Assembly (NCBI GenBank): GCA_964369475.1
Contig: CAYJFK010000016.1
Span: 1-40,683 of the forward strand
DNA: 40,683 nucleotides
Origin: CAYJFK01 sp964369475
Lineage (GTDB): Bacteria > Bacillota > Clostridia > Oscillospirales > Feifaniaceae
Reading direction: 5' to 3'
Below are positions 31,042 to 37,680 of the stretch, piece after piece. How positions within the stretch are numbered: position 1 is the stretch's first letter; each line of letters begins with the position of its first letter. The notes under the pieces are model-generated. The model saw nothing but the letters and a program-made list of their open reading frames with translations, made no database searches and had not been told where the DNA came from. The position numbers and the translations under genes are program-made.

Positions 31042-32190
31042 TTAAAGAACTGCCTTGACGGCGTTTACGATCTCGTCACGACCGACGATTACGCCACCGG
31101 AGCGGCCAAATGTCTTAACAGGAACATCGACTTTGTGCATAGCAAGAGCGTGCTTAACGTCTCCAACCATCTGTGCAGGAATCGACATTTCTACATCAAG
31201 AACAACCTTAACTTGCTTCGGGCAAATGTCTGCATATGCTTCGTAGGGGAAGGGGTTTACAAGGATAGGACGGATTAGACCTGCCTTAACGCCTTCTTTG
31301 CGAAGTGCATCTACTGCCGAACGGCAAACACGAGCCGATGTGCCGTATGCTGTTAGGATAATCTCAGCATCTTCTGTCATGTACTTCTCAGCTGCTGTAT
31401 CCTCTTCTTGCCAACGGTTGTACATAACTTCCATTAGCTTGTTGGAGTTCTCTAGGCTGTTAGGACCATCTGGGTCACGACGGCCTGTCGATACTGCCCA
31501 GTCTTGCTCTGCCTTGGACTGGATAACACGGCCGATCCACGAGTCGATCTCGAGGATTCTGCCATCACGGTAGCCACGGCCGTTAACAAGCCAGTTCTTA
31601 CGAGCTGCCTTATCAGCTGCAAGTTGAGCATCGTCGATCATGTCAGGCATAACGACAGGCTCCATCATAGCACCGATACATCCGTCTGCAAGGATCATAA
31701 CGGGGTTACGATCTCTCTCAGCATATTTAAAAGCGTTATATGTCATGTCAACAGCTTCTTGAACTGTTGCAGGAGCGAAAACAAGCATTTGGAAACCACC
31801 GTTACCGGCTGCCTTTGTTGCTTGTAGGTAGTCCTGCTGCGAAGGCTGGATCGAGCCGCCACCGGGGCCACCGCGAACAACGTTAACGATAACTGCTGGT
31901 AGAGCGGAACCTGCGATGTAGGAGATACCTTCACTCTTTAGCGAGATACCGCAAGAAGAGGAAGATGTCATAGCCTTAGCACCAGCCGATGCTGCGCCTA
32001 AAATCATGTTAACCGAAGCAACTTCGGACTCGCCCTGAAGGAATGTACCATTAACTTCAGGCATTCTGCGAGCAAAATACTCGGGGATTTCGTTTTGGGG
32101 TGTTATTGGGTAACCTGCGAAAAAGCGGCAACCCGCACGTACGGCTGCTTCGGCAATAGCCTCACAGCCCTTCATAAATTCTCTTGCCAT
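31042..32190 (-). CDS. 2-oxoacid:ferredoxin oxidoreductase alpha subunit, set 1
   Basis: The 382-residue VorB/KorA-type alpha subunit is the longest of the four. It shares GCRFFAGYPITPQNEIPEYF, ESEVASVNM, TSSSSCGISLKSEGI, VRGGPGGGS and QQDYLQATK. About 20 extra residues lie in the variable middle (about 205-250, WAVSTGRRDPDGPNSLENSN), a region just before EEDTAAEKYM. The other copies have a shorter loop there. The gene follows delta by 14 nt with a GGAGGAG site. Confidence 0.9.
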   Translation of the reverse strand: MAREFMKGCEAIAEAAVRAGCRFFAGYPITPQNEIPEYFARRMPEVNGTFLQGESEVASVNMILGAASAGAKAMTSSSSCGISLKSEGISYIAGSALPAVIVNVVRGGPGGGSIQPSQQDYLQATKAAGNGGFQMLVFAPATVQEAVDMTYNAFKYAERDRNPVMILADGCIGAMMEPVVMPDMIDDAQLAADKAARKNWLVNGRGYRDGRILEIDSWIGRVIQSKAEQDWAVSTGRRDPDGPNSLENSNKLMEVMYNRWQEEDTAAEKYMTEDAEIILTAYGTSARVCRSAVDALRKEGVKAGLIRPILVNPFPYEAYADICPKQVKVVLDVEMSIPAQMVGDVKHALAMHKVDVPVKTFGRSGGVIVGRDEIVNAVKAVL

Positions 32191-32204
32191 GTTTTTACTC
32201 CTCC

Positions 32205-32408
32205 TTACTTATAAATTTCAATTGCACCATCGGGGCAACGGATTGCACACATCTTACATGCGATACAAGCGTCCTCGTTTACGACGGTCGCATAGGAATA
32301 TCCGCTCGGGTTAACTTTGTCGCCCAGAGCAAGAACTTTTTTGGGGCAAGCGTCTACGCATAGTTCGCAGGCCTTGCAGGTCTTCATGTTGATCTCTACC
32401 TTTGGCAT
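32205..32408 (-). CDS. 2-oxoacid:ferredoxin oxidoreductase delta subunit (ferredoxin), set 1
   Basis: The 67-residue 2[4Fe-4S] subunit has CKACELCVDACP and CIACKMCAIRCP, with Ala in place of the more usual Gly in the second set. It is the first gene of the complete set 1 operon. AAGGAGAG precedes the start. Its promoter lies in the 125-nt gap after the P-loop gene. Confidence 0.92.
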   Translation of the reverse strand: MPKVEINMKTCKACELCVDACPKKVLALGDKVNPSGYSYATVVNEDACIACKMCAIRCPDGAIEIYK

Positions 32409-32487
32409 AGCTCATTCTCTCCTTTTTTGCTTATACTTTATTGTAAACACCGCTTTGGTGATTACGCCTAACATGTGCGGTATAATG

Positions 32488-32516
32488 TTTATAAAAAACC
32501 ATTACCGCTTGTCCAA
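32488..32516 (-). promoter_or_regulatory. Promoter of OFOR set 1
   Basis: On the minus strand TTGGAC, 17 nt and TATAAA. It lies between the P-loop NTPase stop (32534) and the delta gene, so set 1 can be expressed on its own as well as by read-through. Confidence 0.5.
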
Positions 32517-32533
32517 AGCAAAAAGCCTTGGTC

Positions 32534-33283
32534 TTACATCGTTAGCCCTCTGGGGCCTGATGGAATCATAGGATCGGGATTTGTCTGAAGCCAAGGATAC
32601 AAAATAAATATCCTAACGGGAATCATTGGAATGTGGGTGATCTCCTTCTTAACATCGTCAAAAAGAGTATCAAGACAGCAAAGATAATCTATCGGTGCGC
32701 CGTCCTCCCCTAATATTTCACGCAACTTCTTGTTGCCGGAAATAACTTCTTCTACCGTAGTTGTAGGCCCTAAGTTTGGATTGCTTATAACATTAACATG
32801 CTTAATTCTCGAAACCCTTGTTATACGGCCGATAGTATCTTCTATGCTCATAGCGCTCTTAGACCATGGGCGATATGTGTTGATAACAAAAAATACACAT
32901 GTGCTTGCATCATTTAAAAGGTGGGCAAACTGACCTACCATACGAGCGCCCGTTGCGTTTCCGCCTATGTCCATAAGCACATAACTGTCCTTATTTAAAA
33001 GCTGTTCCGTAACACCGGGAACAACGGTAGGCGCATCTAAAAGCTGCTTTTGGCTGTGGAATTTAACTCCGATATCTTCAAGCTGCTCCGAAACGTCTCT
33101 CGAACGAAATAGAGGCTTTGTTTGGTCCATATCGAAAAAGTGTACATCTTTATCGGCAACTTCTGCCATCTTCATTGCAAAGTTAATCGCAAGCTCCGAC
33201 TTACCGCTTCCAGCTTCTCCAATAAAAACAAAGTTTTTCTTTTTCGAGAGCATTTCTTCAAAAATTTTGTTTTGCTCTATCAT
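32534..33283 (-). CDS. P-loop NTPase of unknown function linked to the OFOR array
   Basis: The 249-residue cytoplasmic protein resembles the MinD/ParA/CobQ-like group of P-loop ATPases. Walker A is GEAGSGKS at 22-29. A conserved-looking DMDQTKPLFRSRD follows (51-63), in the position of the A' region of such ATPases. A Walker-B-like stretch YVLMDIGGNATGA lies at 101-113, and VISNPNLGPTTT at 165-176 may form the base-contact motif. There is no transmembrane segment or HTH. The longer open frame is rejected because the ATG at 33283 has AAAGGAGC upstream. Its place at the head of the OFOR array suggests a role in enzyme maturation, regulation or cofactor handling; this is inference. Confidence 0.75.
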   Translation of the reverse strand: MIEQNKIFEEMLSKKKNFVFIGEAGSGKSELAINFAMKMAEVADKDVHFFDMDQTKPLFRSRDVSEQLEDIGVKFHSQKQLLDAPTVVPGVTEQLLNKDSYVLMDIGGNATGARMVGQFAHLLNDASTCVFFVINTYRPWSKSAMSIEDTIGRITRVSRIKHVNVISNPNLGPTTTVEEVISGNKKLREILGEDGAPIDYLCCLDTLFDDVKKEITHIPMIPVRIFILYPWLQTNPDPMIPSGPRGLTM

Positions 33284-33331
33284 AATCTTATTAGCTCCTT
33301 TCATAAAAACTCGCAGATAGCGAGCACAACC

Positions 33332-33342
33332 ATGTGTCACAT
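33332..33342. promoter_or_regulatory. Candidate operator ATGTGTCACAT
   Basis: This is a perfect 5-bp inverted repeat around a single T, about 30 nt downstream of the expected transcript start of the P-loop gene. Ten of eleven bases recur as ATGTATCACAT at 34600-34610, upstream of iclR, which suggests a shared regulator, possibly the IclR protein itself. Confidence 0.4.
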
Positions 33343-33376
33343 ATAATGACAACCTGTCGCACATCACCACATGTTA

Positions 33377-33405
33377 ATTATACATATATGCATACAGTAT
33401 GTCAA
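33377..33405 (-). promoter_or_regulatory. Consensus promoter of the P-loop NTPase gene
   Basis: On the minus strand TTGACA, exactly 17 nt and TATAAT: a perfect sigma-70 consensus. The leader to the ATG at 33283 is about 87 nt and contains the candidate operator. Such a strong promoter often implies repression by a DNA-binding protein. Confidence 0.85.
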
Positions 33406-33759
33406 TCAAAACTACCTTATTACTTAGAGGTCAACTTGACCAAAAAAGCGAAAAATTTTTGTGTATTTGGTAGAGTGCCACAAATTTTTTGATGTTTAGG
33501 GGTGCAACATGCTTAATAAATGGTTATTGTGCGTCCCATTGTTGAATACTCGCATAGTTGTATACAATTTACCCAAGTATCTATATTTCGATTGATAAAA
33601 ATTTAGCATACTTTTTCTGTCTAAGTTCTCAGCTTAGACTCCAAATGTCATCATTTTCAACACTGCCCTTTTGCCTTTAAAATGTAGCCTATGCTAACTA
33701 TTCGCATATTTCATTTGCATAAACTACACAAAATAATATGCAATATATATACAAAAAAA

Positions 33760-34530
33760 CTACATCATACCCATTTCTCTCGAAGCTCGTTGCGACATCG
33801 ATAACACTTCGCTAAGTATCTCCTCGTAGTTTTGCTCCACACGGTCGAGTGGGCCTGATACGCTTATAACGGCGAGCATTTCGCCCTCTGCATTGTGAAT
33901 AGGGGCTGCCATGCACATTAGATTGTCTATGTATTCTCCCTTGTCAAATGCATAGCCCCTTTCTTTAACTTCCTCAATTTCGACCATCATTGCCTCGGGA
34001 GTTATTATTGTATTTCTCGTGTAGCTCTTCATGCCCGACAGACGGAGTGCCTCTAATATCTCTGCCTCCGACATGGAGGACATAAGCACCTTTCCGAGCG
34101 ACGTTGCATGAACGGGTAGCGTATCGGTTATCTGAAGAGTCGGCGCAAATACGTCGAACTGGTTTATAAGCAGTAGCACCGTTCCGTCTCCGTTGTAAAT
34201 GCCGACATGAAATTCAAGCTTCCATTTATCTACAAAATTTCTCGAAATCTGCTCCAAAATTCCAAGGAAGGGAAATCGCACTCTGTACAGCCTTCCTATT
34301 TCATATATTCTGCGACCGATCAAAAATTTTCCTGTCTGCGCATCTCTCTCTATAAAATTTTTCGTAAGCAGCGTGTTAAGGCTTGCATAGAGCGTTGTGC
34401 GGTTTACCCCAAGCATCTTCGATAGCTCGGCAACGCCGAGCGGCTTTCTGGAGCGGCCAAGTAGCGTCAGCATGTCAAGAGCACGTTCTAAGCTCTTAAC
34501 GGTGGTCTGTTCCTTATCATTCCTATCCAA
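33760..34530 (-). CDS. IclR-family transcriptional regulator
   Basis: The 256-residue protein has an N-terminal winged helix-turn-helix (about 12-70; TVKSLERALDMLTLLG, LGVAELSKMLGVNRTTLYASLNTL) and a C-terminal IclR effector-binding domain (about 80-250) with TSLGKVLMSSM and ISVSGP. Members respond to small organic acids and often control nearby catabolic operons. Here the OFOR array lies directly downstream on the same strand. The start is TTG at 34530, with GGGGGG about 8 nt before it. It is probably an autoregulator as well, since a shared site occurs in both upstream regions. The effector is unknown. Confidence 0.92.
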   Translation of the reverse strand: MDRNDKEQTTVKSLERALDMLTLLGRSRKPLGVAELSKMLGVNRTTLYASLNTLLTKNFIERDAQTGKFLIGRRIYEIGRLYRVRFPFLGILEQISRNFVDKWKLEFHVGIYNGDGTVLLLINQFDVFAPTLQITDTLPVHATSLGKVLMSSMSEAEILEALRLSGMKSYTRNTIITPEAMMVEIEEVKERGYAFDKGEYIDNLMCMAAPIHNAEGEMLAVISVSGPLDRVEQNYEEILSEVLSMSQRASREMGMM

Positions 34531-34599
34531 AATTTATCCCCCCATGTATTTGTTAAGAACAAGGAGCACCCTCCCTATTCAATATATAAGCACACCAAT

Positions 34600-34610
34600 A
34601 TGTATCACAT
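34600..34610. promoter_or_regulatory. Candidate operator ATGTATCACAT upstream of iclR
   Basis: It matches the site at 33332-33342 in ten of eleven bases and overlaps the palindrome CACATGTG. It lies in the iclR leader about 70 nt before the start codon. Confidence 0.4.
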
Positions 34611-34685
34611 GTGTATGTTAGGTGGCAAAACTTAGCAAACAGTTCATCAAAATTCAAATATATCTCCAAATGAACCTTAATATAC

Positions 34686-34714
34686 ATTATAATTGCATTA
34701 ACCTTCATTATCAA
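34686..34714 (-). promoter_or_regulatory. Promoter of iclR
   Basis: On the minus strand TTGATA, 17 nt and TATAAT, giving a leader of about 150 nt before the TTG start at 34530. Confidence 0.65.
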
Positions 34715-34742
34715 CCTTTTTAAAAAATTTTATAATTTTTGC

Positions 34743-34774
34743 TTGACAAATAATATTATATGTCGTATAGTATT
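34743..34774 (+). promoter_or_regulatory. padR promoter with overlapping inverted repeat
   Basis: TTGACA (34743-34748), 17 nt and TATAGT (34766-34771). An imperfect inverted repeat AATATTATA / TATAGTATT with a 5-nt centre (34752-34774) covers the spacer and the -10, as expected for an autorepressor site. Confidence 0.65.
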
Positions 34775-34810
34775 ATTACAGCAACAATATTGCATAAGGA
34801 GGAAAACAAA

Positions 34811-35137
34811 GTGTCATACTCCGTAACAGCACCTCTGCTCGACGCGCTCGTACTTGCCGTCGTTTGCAGGGAGGACACATACGGTTATAAGATAACGCAA
34901 GATGTACAAAGTGCAATAGACGTATCGGAATCAACGCTCTACCCCGTTTTGCGCCGTCTGCAAAAAGACGGATGCCTCGAAACCTACGACATGCAGTCGG
35001 GCGGTCGCAACAGGCGGTATTACAGGGCGACAAAAAAAGGCATACTACAACTCGAGGTCTATCTTGAAGACTGGCGACTACACAAAAAAGGCATAGAAAG
35101 TATACTTTTGGGAGGAAATGAAAGTGACAAAATATGA
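34811..35137 (+). CDS. PadR-family transcriptional regulator
   Basis: The 108-residue protein has the PadR winged-helix domain: LDALVLAVVCREDTYGYKI at the start, then SESTLYPVLRRLQKDGCLE as the recognition helix and wing, and RYYRATKKG. GTG at 34811 is chosen because AAGGAGG lies 9 nt upstream; the longer frame would begin inside the promoter. It overlaps the next gene, forming the well-known padR - DUF1700 - DUF4097 arrangement often tied to envelope stress or antimicrobial response. Likely autorepressed through the inverted repeat in its promoter. Confidence 0.92.
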   Translation: MSYSVTAPLLDALVLAVVCREDTYGYKITQDVQSAIDVSESTLYPVLRRLQKDGCLETYDMQSGGRNRRYYRATKKGILQLEVYLEDWRLHKKGIESILLGGNESDKI

Positions 35138-35744
35138 ATTTATAGAAGGGCTAAGGTCGGCACTTGCCGCACTTCCTGCCAATGAAAGAGAAGAAGCTAT
35201 TAGATATTACAGCGACTATTTCGACGAATCGGGCCTTTCTGAGTGGGAAGTAACATCAAAGCTCGGTAGCCCAACAGATGTTGCAAACACCATTTTAAGG
35301 GACTTTTACACAGGCAGCGACAAAACATGGAACGCTCCATACGAGCCTGCTCCAAAGCCTGCTACCGAAAAGTTTATACCCTCGTGGGTAGCCGTCGTGC
35401 TCGGCATTTTAACATGTCCTGTATGGGTGCCGATATTCTTTGGTATCCTTGGCACAATACTCGGCTTAGTCGTTGCGGTAATAGCTGTAATGCTCTCGAT
35501 TTTATTTGTAGTTGCCCTATTTATAGGAATAGGTGTTTCCATGATATTCGGAGGCATATCATCTCTCTTTATAAGCCCACCCTTTGCCATAGCAGGTATG
35601 GGCACAGGCGCAATGCTTGCCGCCGCAGGCACTCTTATGGCAATTCCCACCGTTTGGGCTTTTTCGCTAATACCCAAGCTATTTAAGTTAGTAATAAACG
35701 CATTTGGCAAAATGTTTTCATTTATCGGAGGATTTATAGCATGA
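35124..35744 (+). CDS. DUF1700 (HAAS-type) membrane protein
   Basis: The 206-residue protein has a soluble N-terminal helical domain (about 1-65; FIEGLRSALAALPANEREEAIRYYSDYF), typical of DUF1700, and then about four transmembrane helices (roughly 85-200) rich in Gly and Ile. GTG at 35124 has GGAGG 8 nt upstream. The in-frame ATG at 35118 is only 2 nt from that site and less likely. It overlaps padR by 14 bases and the next gene by 4 bases, so the three are one operon. In related systems this protein interacts with PadR or signals envelope state; exact role unknown. Confidence 0.85.
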   Translation: MTKYEFIEGLRSALAALPANEREEAIRYYSDYFDESGLSEWEVTSKLGSPTDVANTILRDFYTGSDKTWNAPYEPAPKPATEKFIPSWVAVVLGILTCPVWVPIFFGILGTILGLVVAVIAVMLSILFVVALFIGIGVSMIFGGISSLFISPPFAIAGMGTGAMLAAAGTLMAIPTVWAFSLIPKLFKLVINAFGKMFSFIGGFIA

Positions 35745-36400
35745 AGAAACTATTTCCAAACACAAAACAACCTTATAGATTTTTAATAATTGCCTCGCTT
35801 TTTTTACTAATAGCAGGCATCGTGCTTACACTTGTAAGCCATTTGCTCGGCTTCGGTTTTAACGGCAATTCCGACGGATTTTCGACGGGCGAGCACGACG
35901 TTGCCTCTATATCTGTCGACATATCGGCGGCAGAGATATACCTCCTATCAGGCGACAAAGCCTCTGTCTATATTGACGATGCAGGCTCTGCTCACTTCGA
36001 TTACAAGATAGTGGGCGACACGCTCGAGGTGGAGTACAGACTTCGCCCGACAATTTCCTTTTTTTCCTTTAACAAGCACTCTCCCACAGTATACATCACC
36101 CTCCCCGACGGTGTTTCTTTAGATGCAGACATAGGCGCAGGCACGATATACACGGAGGACACTATAAACGCTTCTATAGACATAGAATCGGGTGCAAGCG
36201 ACATCGACCTAACACTTGCAGGCGAGCGCTCAAACTGGAATTTCGACATAACGGCAGGGGTCGGCATGATAGATCTTGAAGGCCACGACAGCCAAGGCGG
36301 CATAGGCAGCACCTACAACTCAAACCATTCAGACGCACGCAACACCATAGCCATAACAACAGGAGTAGGCGACATCTCTGTCGAATTCGAAGGGGCGTAA
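35741..36400 (+). CDS. DUF4097-family beta-strand repeat protein
   Basis: The 219-residue protein has an N-terminal transmembrane anchor (about 14-36) and an exterior domain of repeating short beta strands (about 50-219; VSLDADIGAGTIYTEDT, IDIESGASDIDLTL), the pattern of the DUF4097 putative adhesin family. These proteins probably form a right-handed beta structure outside the membrane. The ATG overlaps the previous stop (ATGA), with GGAGG upstream. A hairpin follows the stop. The start and the triad context leave little doubt on identity; function in this organism is unknown. Confidence 0.85.
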   Translation: MKKLFPNTKQPYRFLIIASLFLLIAGIVLTLVSHLLGFGFNGNSDGFSTGEHDVASISVDISAAEIYLLSGDKASVYIDDAGSAHFDYKIVGDTLEVEYRLRPTISFFSFNKHSPTVYITLPDGVSLDADIGAGTIYTEDTINASIDIESGASDIDLTLAGERSNWNFDITAGVGMIDLEGHDSQGGIGSTYNSNHSDARNTIAITTGVGDISVEFEGA

Positions 36401-36411
36401 CCCCCTTGTAA

Positions 36412-36431
36412 GGAACGGTCTTGACCGTTCC
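36412..36431 (+). terminator. Hairpin after the padR operon
   Basis: GGAACGGTC and GACCGTTCC form a perfect 9-bp stem with a 2-nt loop. There is no T-tract. It may act as a weak terminator, or just stabilise the 3' end. Confidence 0.45.
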
Positions 36432-36487
36432 CTCTTGACCGTTTCGCCCCCCTTTTAAGGGTATCTATAATTAGTGTAGGAGATTAT

Positions 36488-37186
36488 ATGGAGAACAAAA
36501 TAAAGCGGCAATTAAATAATGATTTGTGGATTATAGTGATATTATCGCTACTTTCTTTGGGCGTTTATATTATCTTTAACTCGCAAATTATGAGCATCGC
36601 AAAGGATAGCGCAGTCCCAATTCTACTGCGAGTTATGATCTTTGCATCATTACAATTTGGAGTGGCAGGGCTTGGTATAACGGCAGTTGCAATGATCAGA
36701 AAAGAAAAATTTTGCTCTTACGGACTAAAAAAAGATAAGGCATTTATGTCGATTTTACTCACAGTTCTTTGCTTTGCTCCTTATTTAGTGCTTTCATTTT
36801 CTACCGGTGAGATAACGAGCTATCTGCCTTTTCAGCAAGTAATGACGACAAATGAAGTTTTGGCAAGCAGTTTTCCGATAAATGTTTTAGGCATTTTAAT
36901 TACAGCACTCTCTTGGGGCTTTTTTGAAGGGTTTAACTATGTGGTCATCAGCGACAAAATTAACAAATTATATCCAAGTAAAAATCAGTGGATAAACTTT
37001 GGCGCAATAAGTTGTAGCATCCTCTGCATCTTGATCCACGGAATGGTCGGAGTAACATCCGAAGCTCTAATAGAAATGCTTACAATCATGTTTTTCATTT
37101 ACGGAATGCTAATTGTCAAAGATAAAACAGGCAACGCATGGGGAAGCGTTTTTGCATTTATTTTTTTATGGAATGCTTTCAAGTAG
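36488..37186 (+). CDS. Multi-pass membrane protein, possibly a degenerate CPBP-family member
   Basis: The 232-residue protein has about seven hydrophobic helices. The order WGFFEGFNYVVI (about 140-151) and later ILIHGMVGV (about 182-190) resembles the CPBP/CAAX-protease layout of Glu motif then His motif. The catalytic EExxxR is not intact, with Glu-Gly in place of Glu-Glu and no Arg, so proteolytic activity is doubtful. TAGGAG lies 6 nt before the ATG. Base use is more AT-rich than in its neighbours, which may hint at separate origin. It could equally be an unrelated transport or immunity-type membrane protein. Confidence 0.5.
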   Translation: MENKIKRQLNNDLWIIVILSLLSLGVYIIFNSQIMSIAKDSAVPILLRVMIFASLQFGVAGLGITAVAMIRKEKFCSYGLKKDKAFMSILLTVLCFAPYLVLSFSTGEITSYLPFQQVMTTNEVLASSFPINVLGILITALSWGFFEGFNYVVISDKINKLYPSKNQWINFGAISCSILCILIHGMVGVTSEALIEMLTIMFFIYGMLIVKDKTGNAWGSVFAFIFLWNAFK

Positions 37187-37191
37187 AAGGG

Positions 37192-37381
37192 GCTTTCGCT
37201 CCTCAGACTGGGGAAAAACCTAAAATCAAGCCCTTTCGGAAGGAGGGGGAGCGGCGAGGGGGCACCATCAGGGTGACGTCACGCGTTAAATTCCCGCCCC
37301 GAGGGCGTTAAAATCAGCTTTAGCTGATTTCTCAGCTTGGAGAAAAAGCGTTTTCTCCAAGCTGGGGAGCTTTCGCTCCTC
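37192..37381 (+). repeat. Short direct repeats bracketing repeat copy 2
   Basis: GCTTTCGCTCCTC occurs at 37192-37204 and again at 37369-37381, directly outside the element at 37205-37363. Both can fold as short hairpins (GGAGC-TTTC-GCTCC on the right). The arrangement parallels the duplicated terminator around copy 1. Confidence 0.7.
37205..37363 (+). repeat. Dispersed repeat element, copy 2
   Basis: The 159-bp element shares two long identical blocks with copy 1 (17691-17843), in the GGAAGGAGGGGGAGCGGCGA region and the CGTTAAATTCCCGCCCCGAG region. The terminal hairpin has paired changes relative to copy 1 (AGTTTGG/CCAAACT there, AGCTTGG/CCAAGCT here). The orientation relative to the upstream gene is the same as in copy 1. 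Confidence 0.8.
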
Positions 37382-37405
37382 CTGCTCGGTTACATTACAT
37401 ATCAA

Positions 37406-37438
37406 AAATCGGGTGGGAACAAGAATCCCACCCGATTT
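37406..37438. terminator. Strong hairpin terminator
   Basis: A perfect 13-bp stem AAATCGGGTGGGA / TCCCACCCGATTT with a 7-nt loop, followed by a T-rich tail on the plus strand. Confidence 0.8.
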
Positions 37439-37516
37439 ATTTTCTCAATGATTTTATGCGGCAACTACCATGCCAAACCCACTAGGTCACAACAGGCAAA
37501 CTATATTTCGAAGAAT

Positions 37517-37555
37517 AAAAAGGTATGTGACGACAAAGTCGTCACATACCTTTTT
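37517..37555. terminator. 18-bp perfect bidirectional terminator
   Basis: A perfect 18-bp stem with loop AAA begins in an A-run and ends in a T-run, so it works for both strands. It separates the plus-strand membrane protein gene from minus-strand lrgB. Sequence 37439-37516 between the two terminators shows nothing else. Confidence 0.9.
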
Positions 37556-37603
37556 ATTAAAAAAACCCAAAAAAAATGCCACAGGCAATTTTTTCACCAC
37601 AGC

Positions 37604-37680
37604 TCTTACTTCTTAGTTCTTACCTCTTACCTCTTACCTCTTACCTCTTACCTATTACCTATTACCTCTTATCTATCACC
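37604..37680. repeat. Heptanucleotide tandem repeat, 11 units
   Basis: Eleven consecutive 7-nt units fill these 77 bases. The central five are exactly TCTTACC (GGTAAGA on the minus strand), and the flanking units vary at one to three positions. The array abuts the stop codon of lrgB and lies in its 3' untranslated region. Confidence 0.9.

Larger units (their letters stand above)
33284..33759 (-). promoter_or_regulatory. Regulatory region upstream of the P-loop/OFOR array
   Basis: No gene is supported in these 476 bp. The part near 33284-33405 holds the consensus promoter and the ATGTGTCACAT site. The remainder (33410-33759) is AT-rich, follows the iclR stop region on its right side, and shows no clear terminator or ORF. 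Confidence 0.45.

Noticed and set aside
36488..37186. Active CAAX/CPBP protease
   Set aside because: The Glu-Glu and Arg of the catalytic motif are not present, so only a distant or degenerate relation is claimed.
37604..37680. CRISPR array
   Set aside because: The repeats are 7 nt, contiguous, with no spacers, and no cas genes are present.
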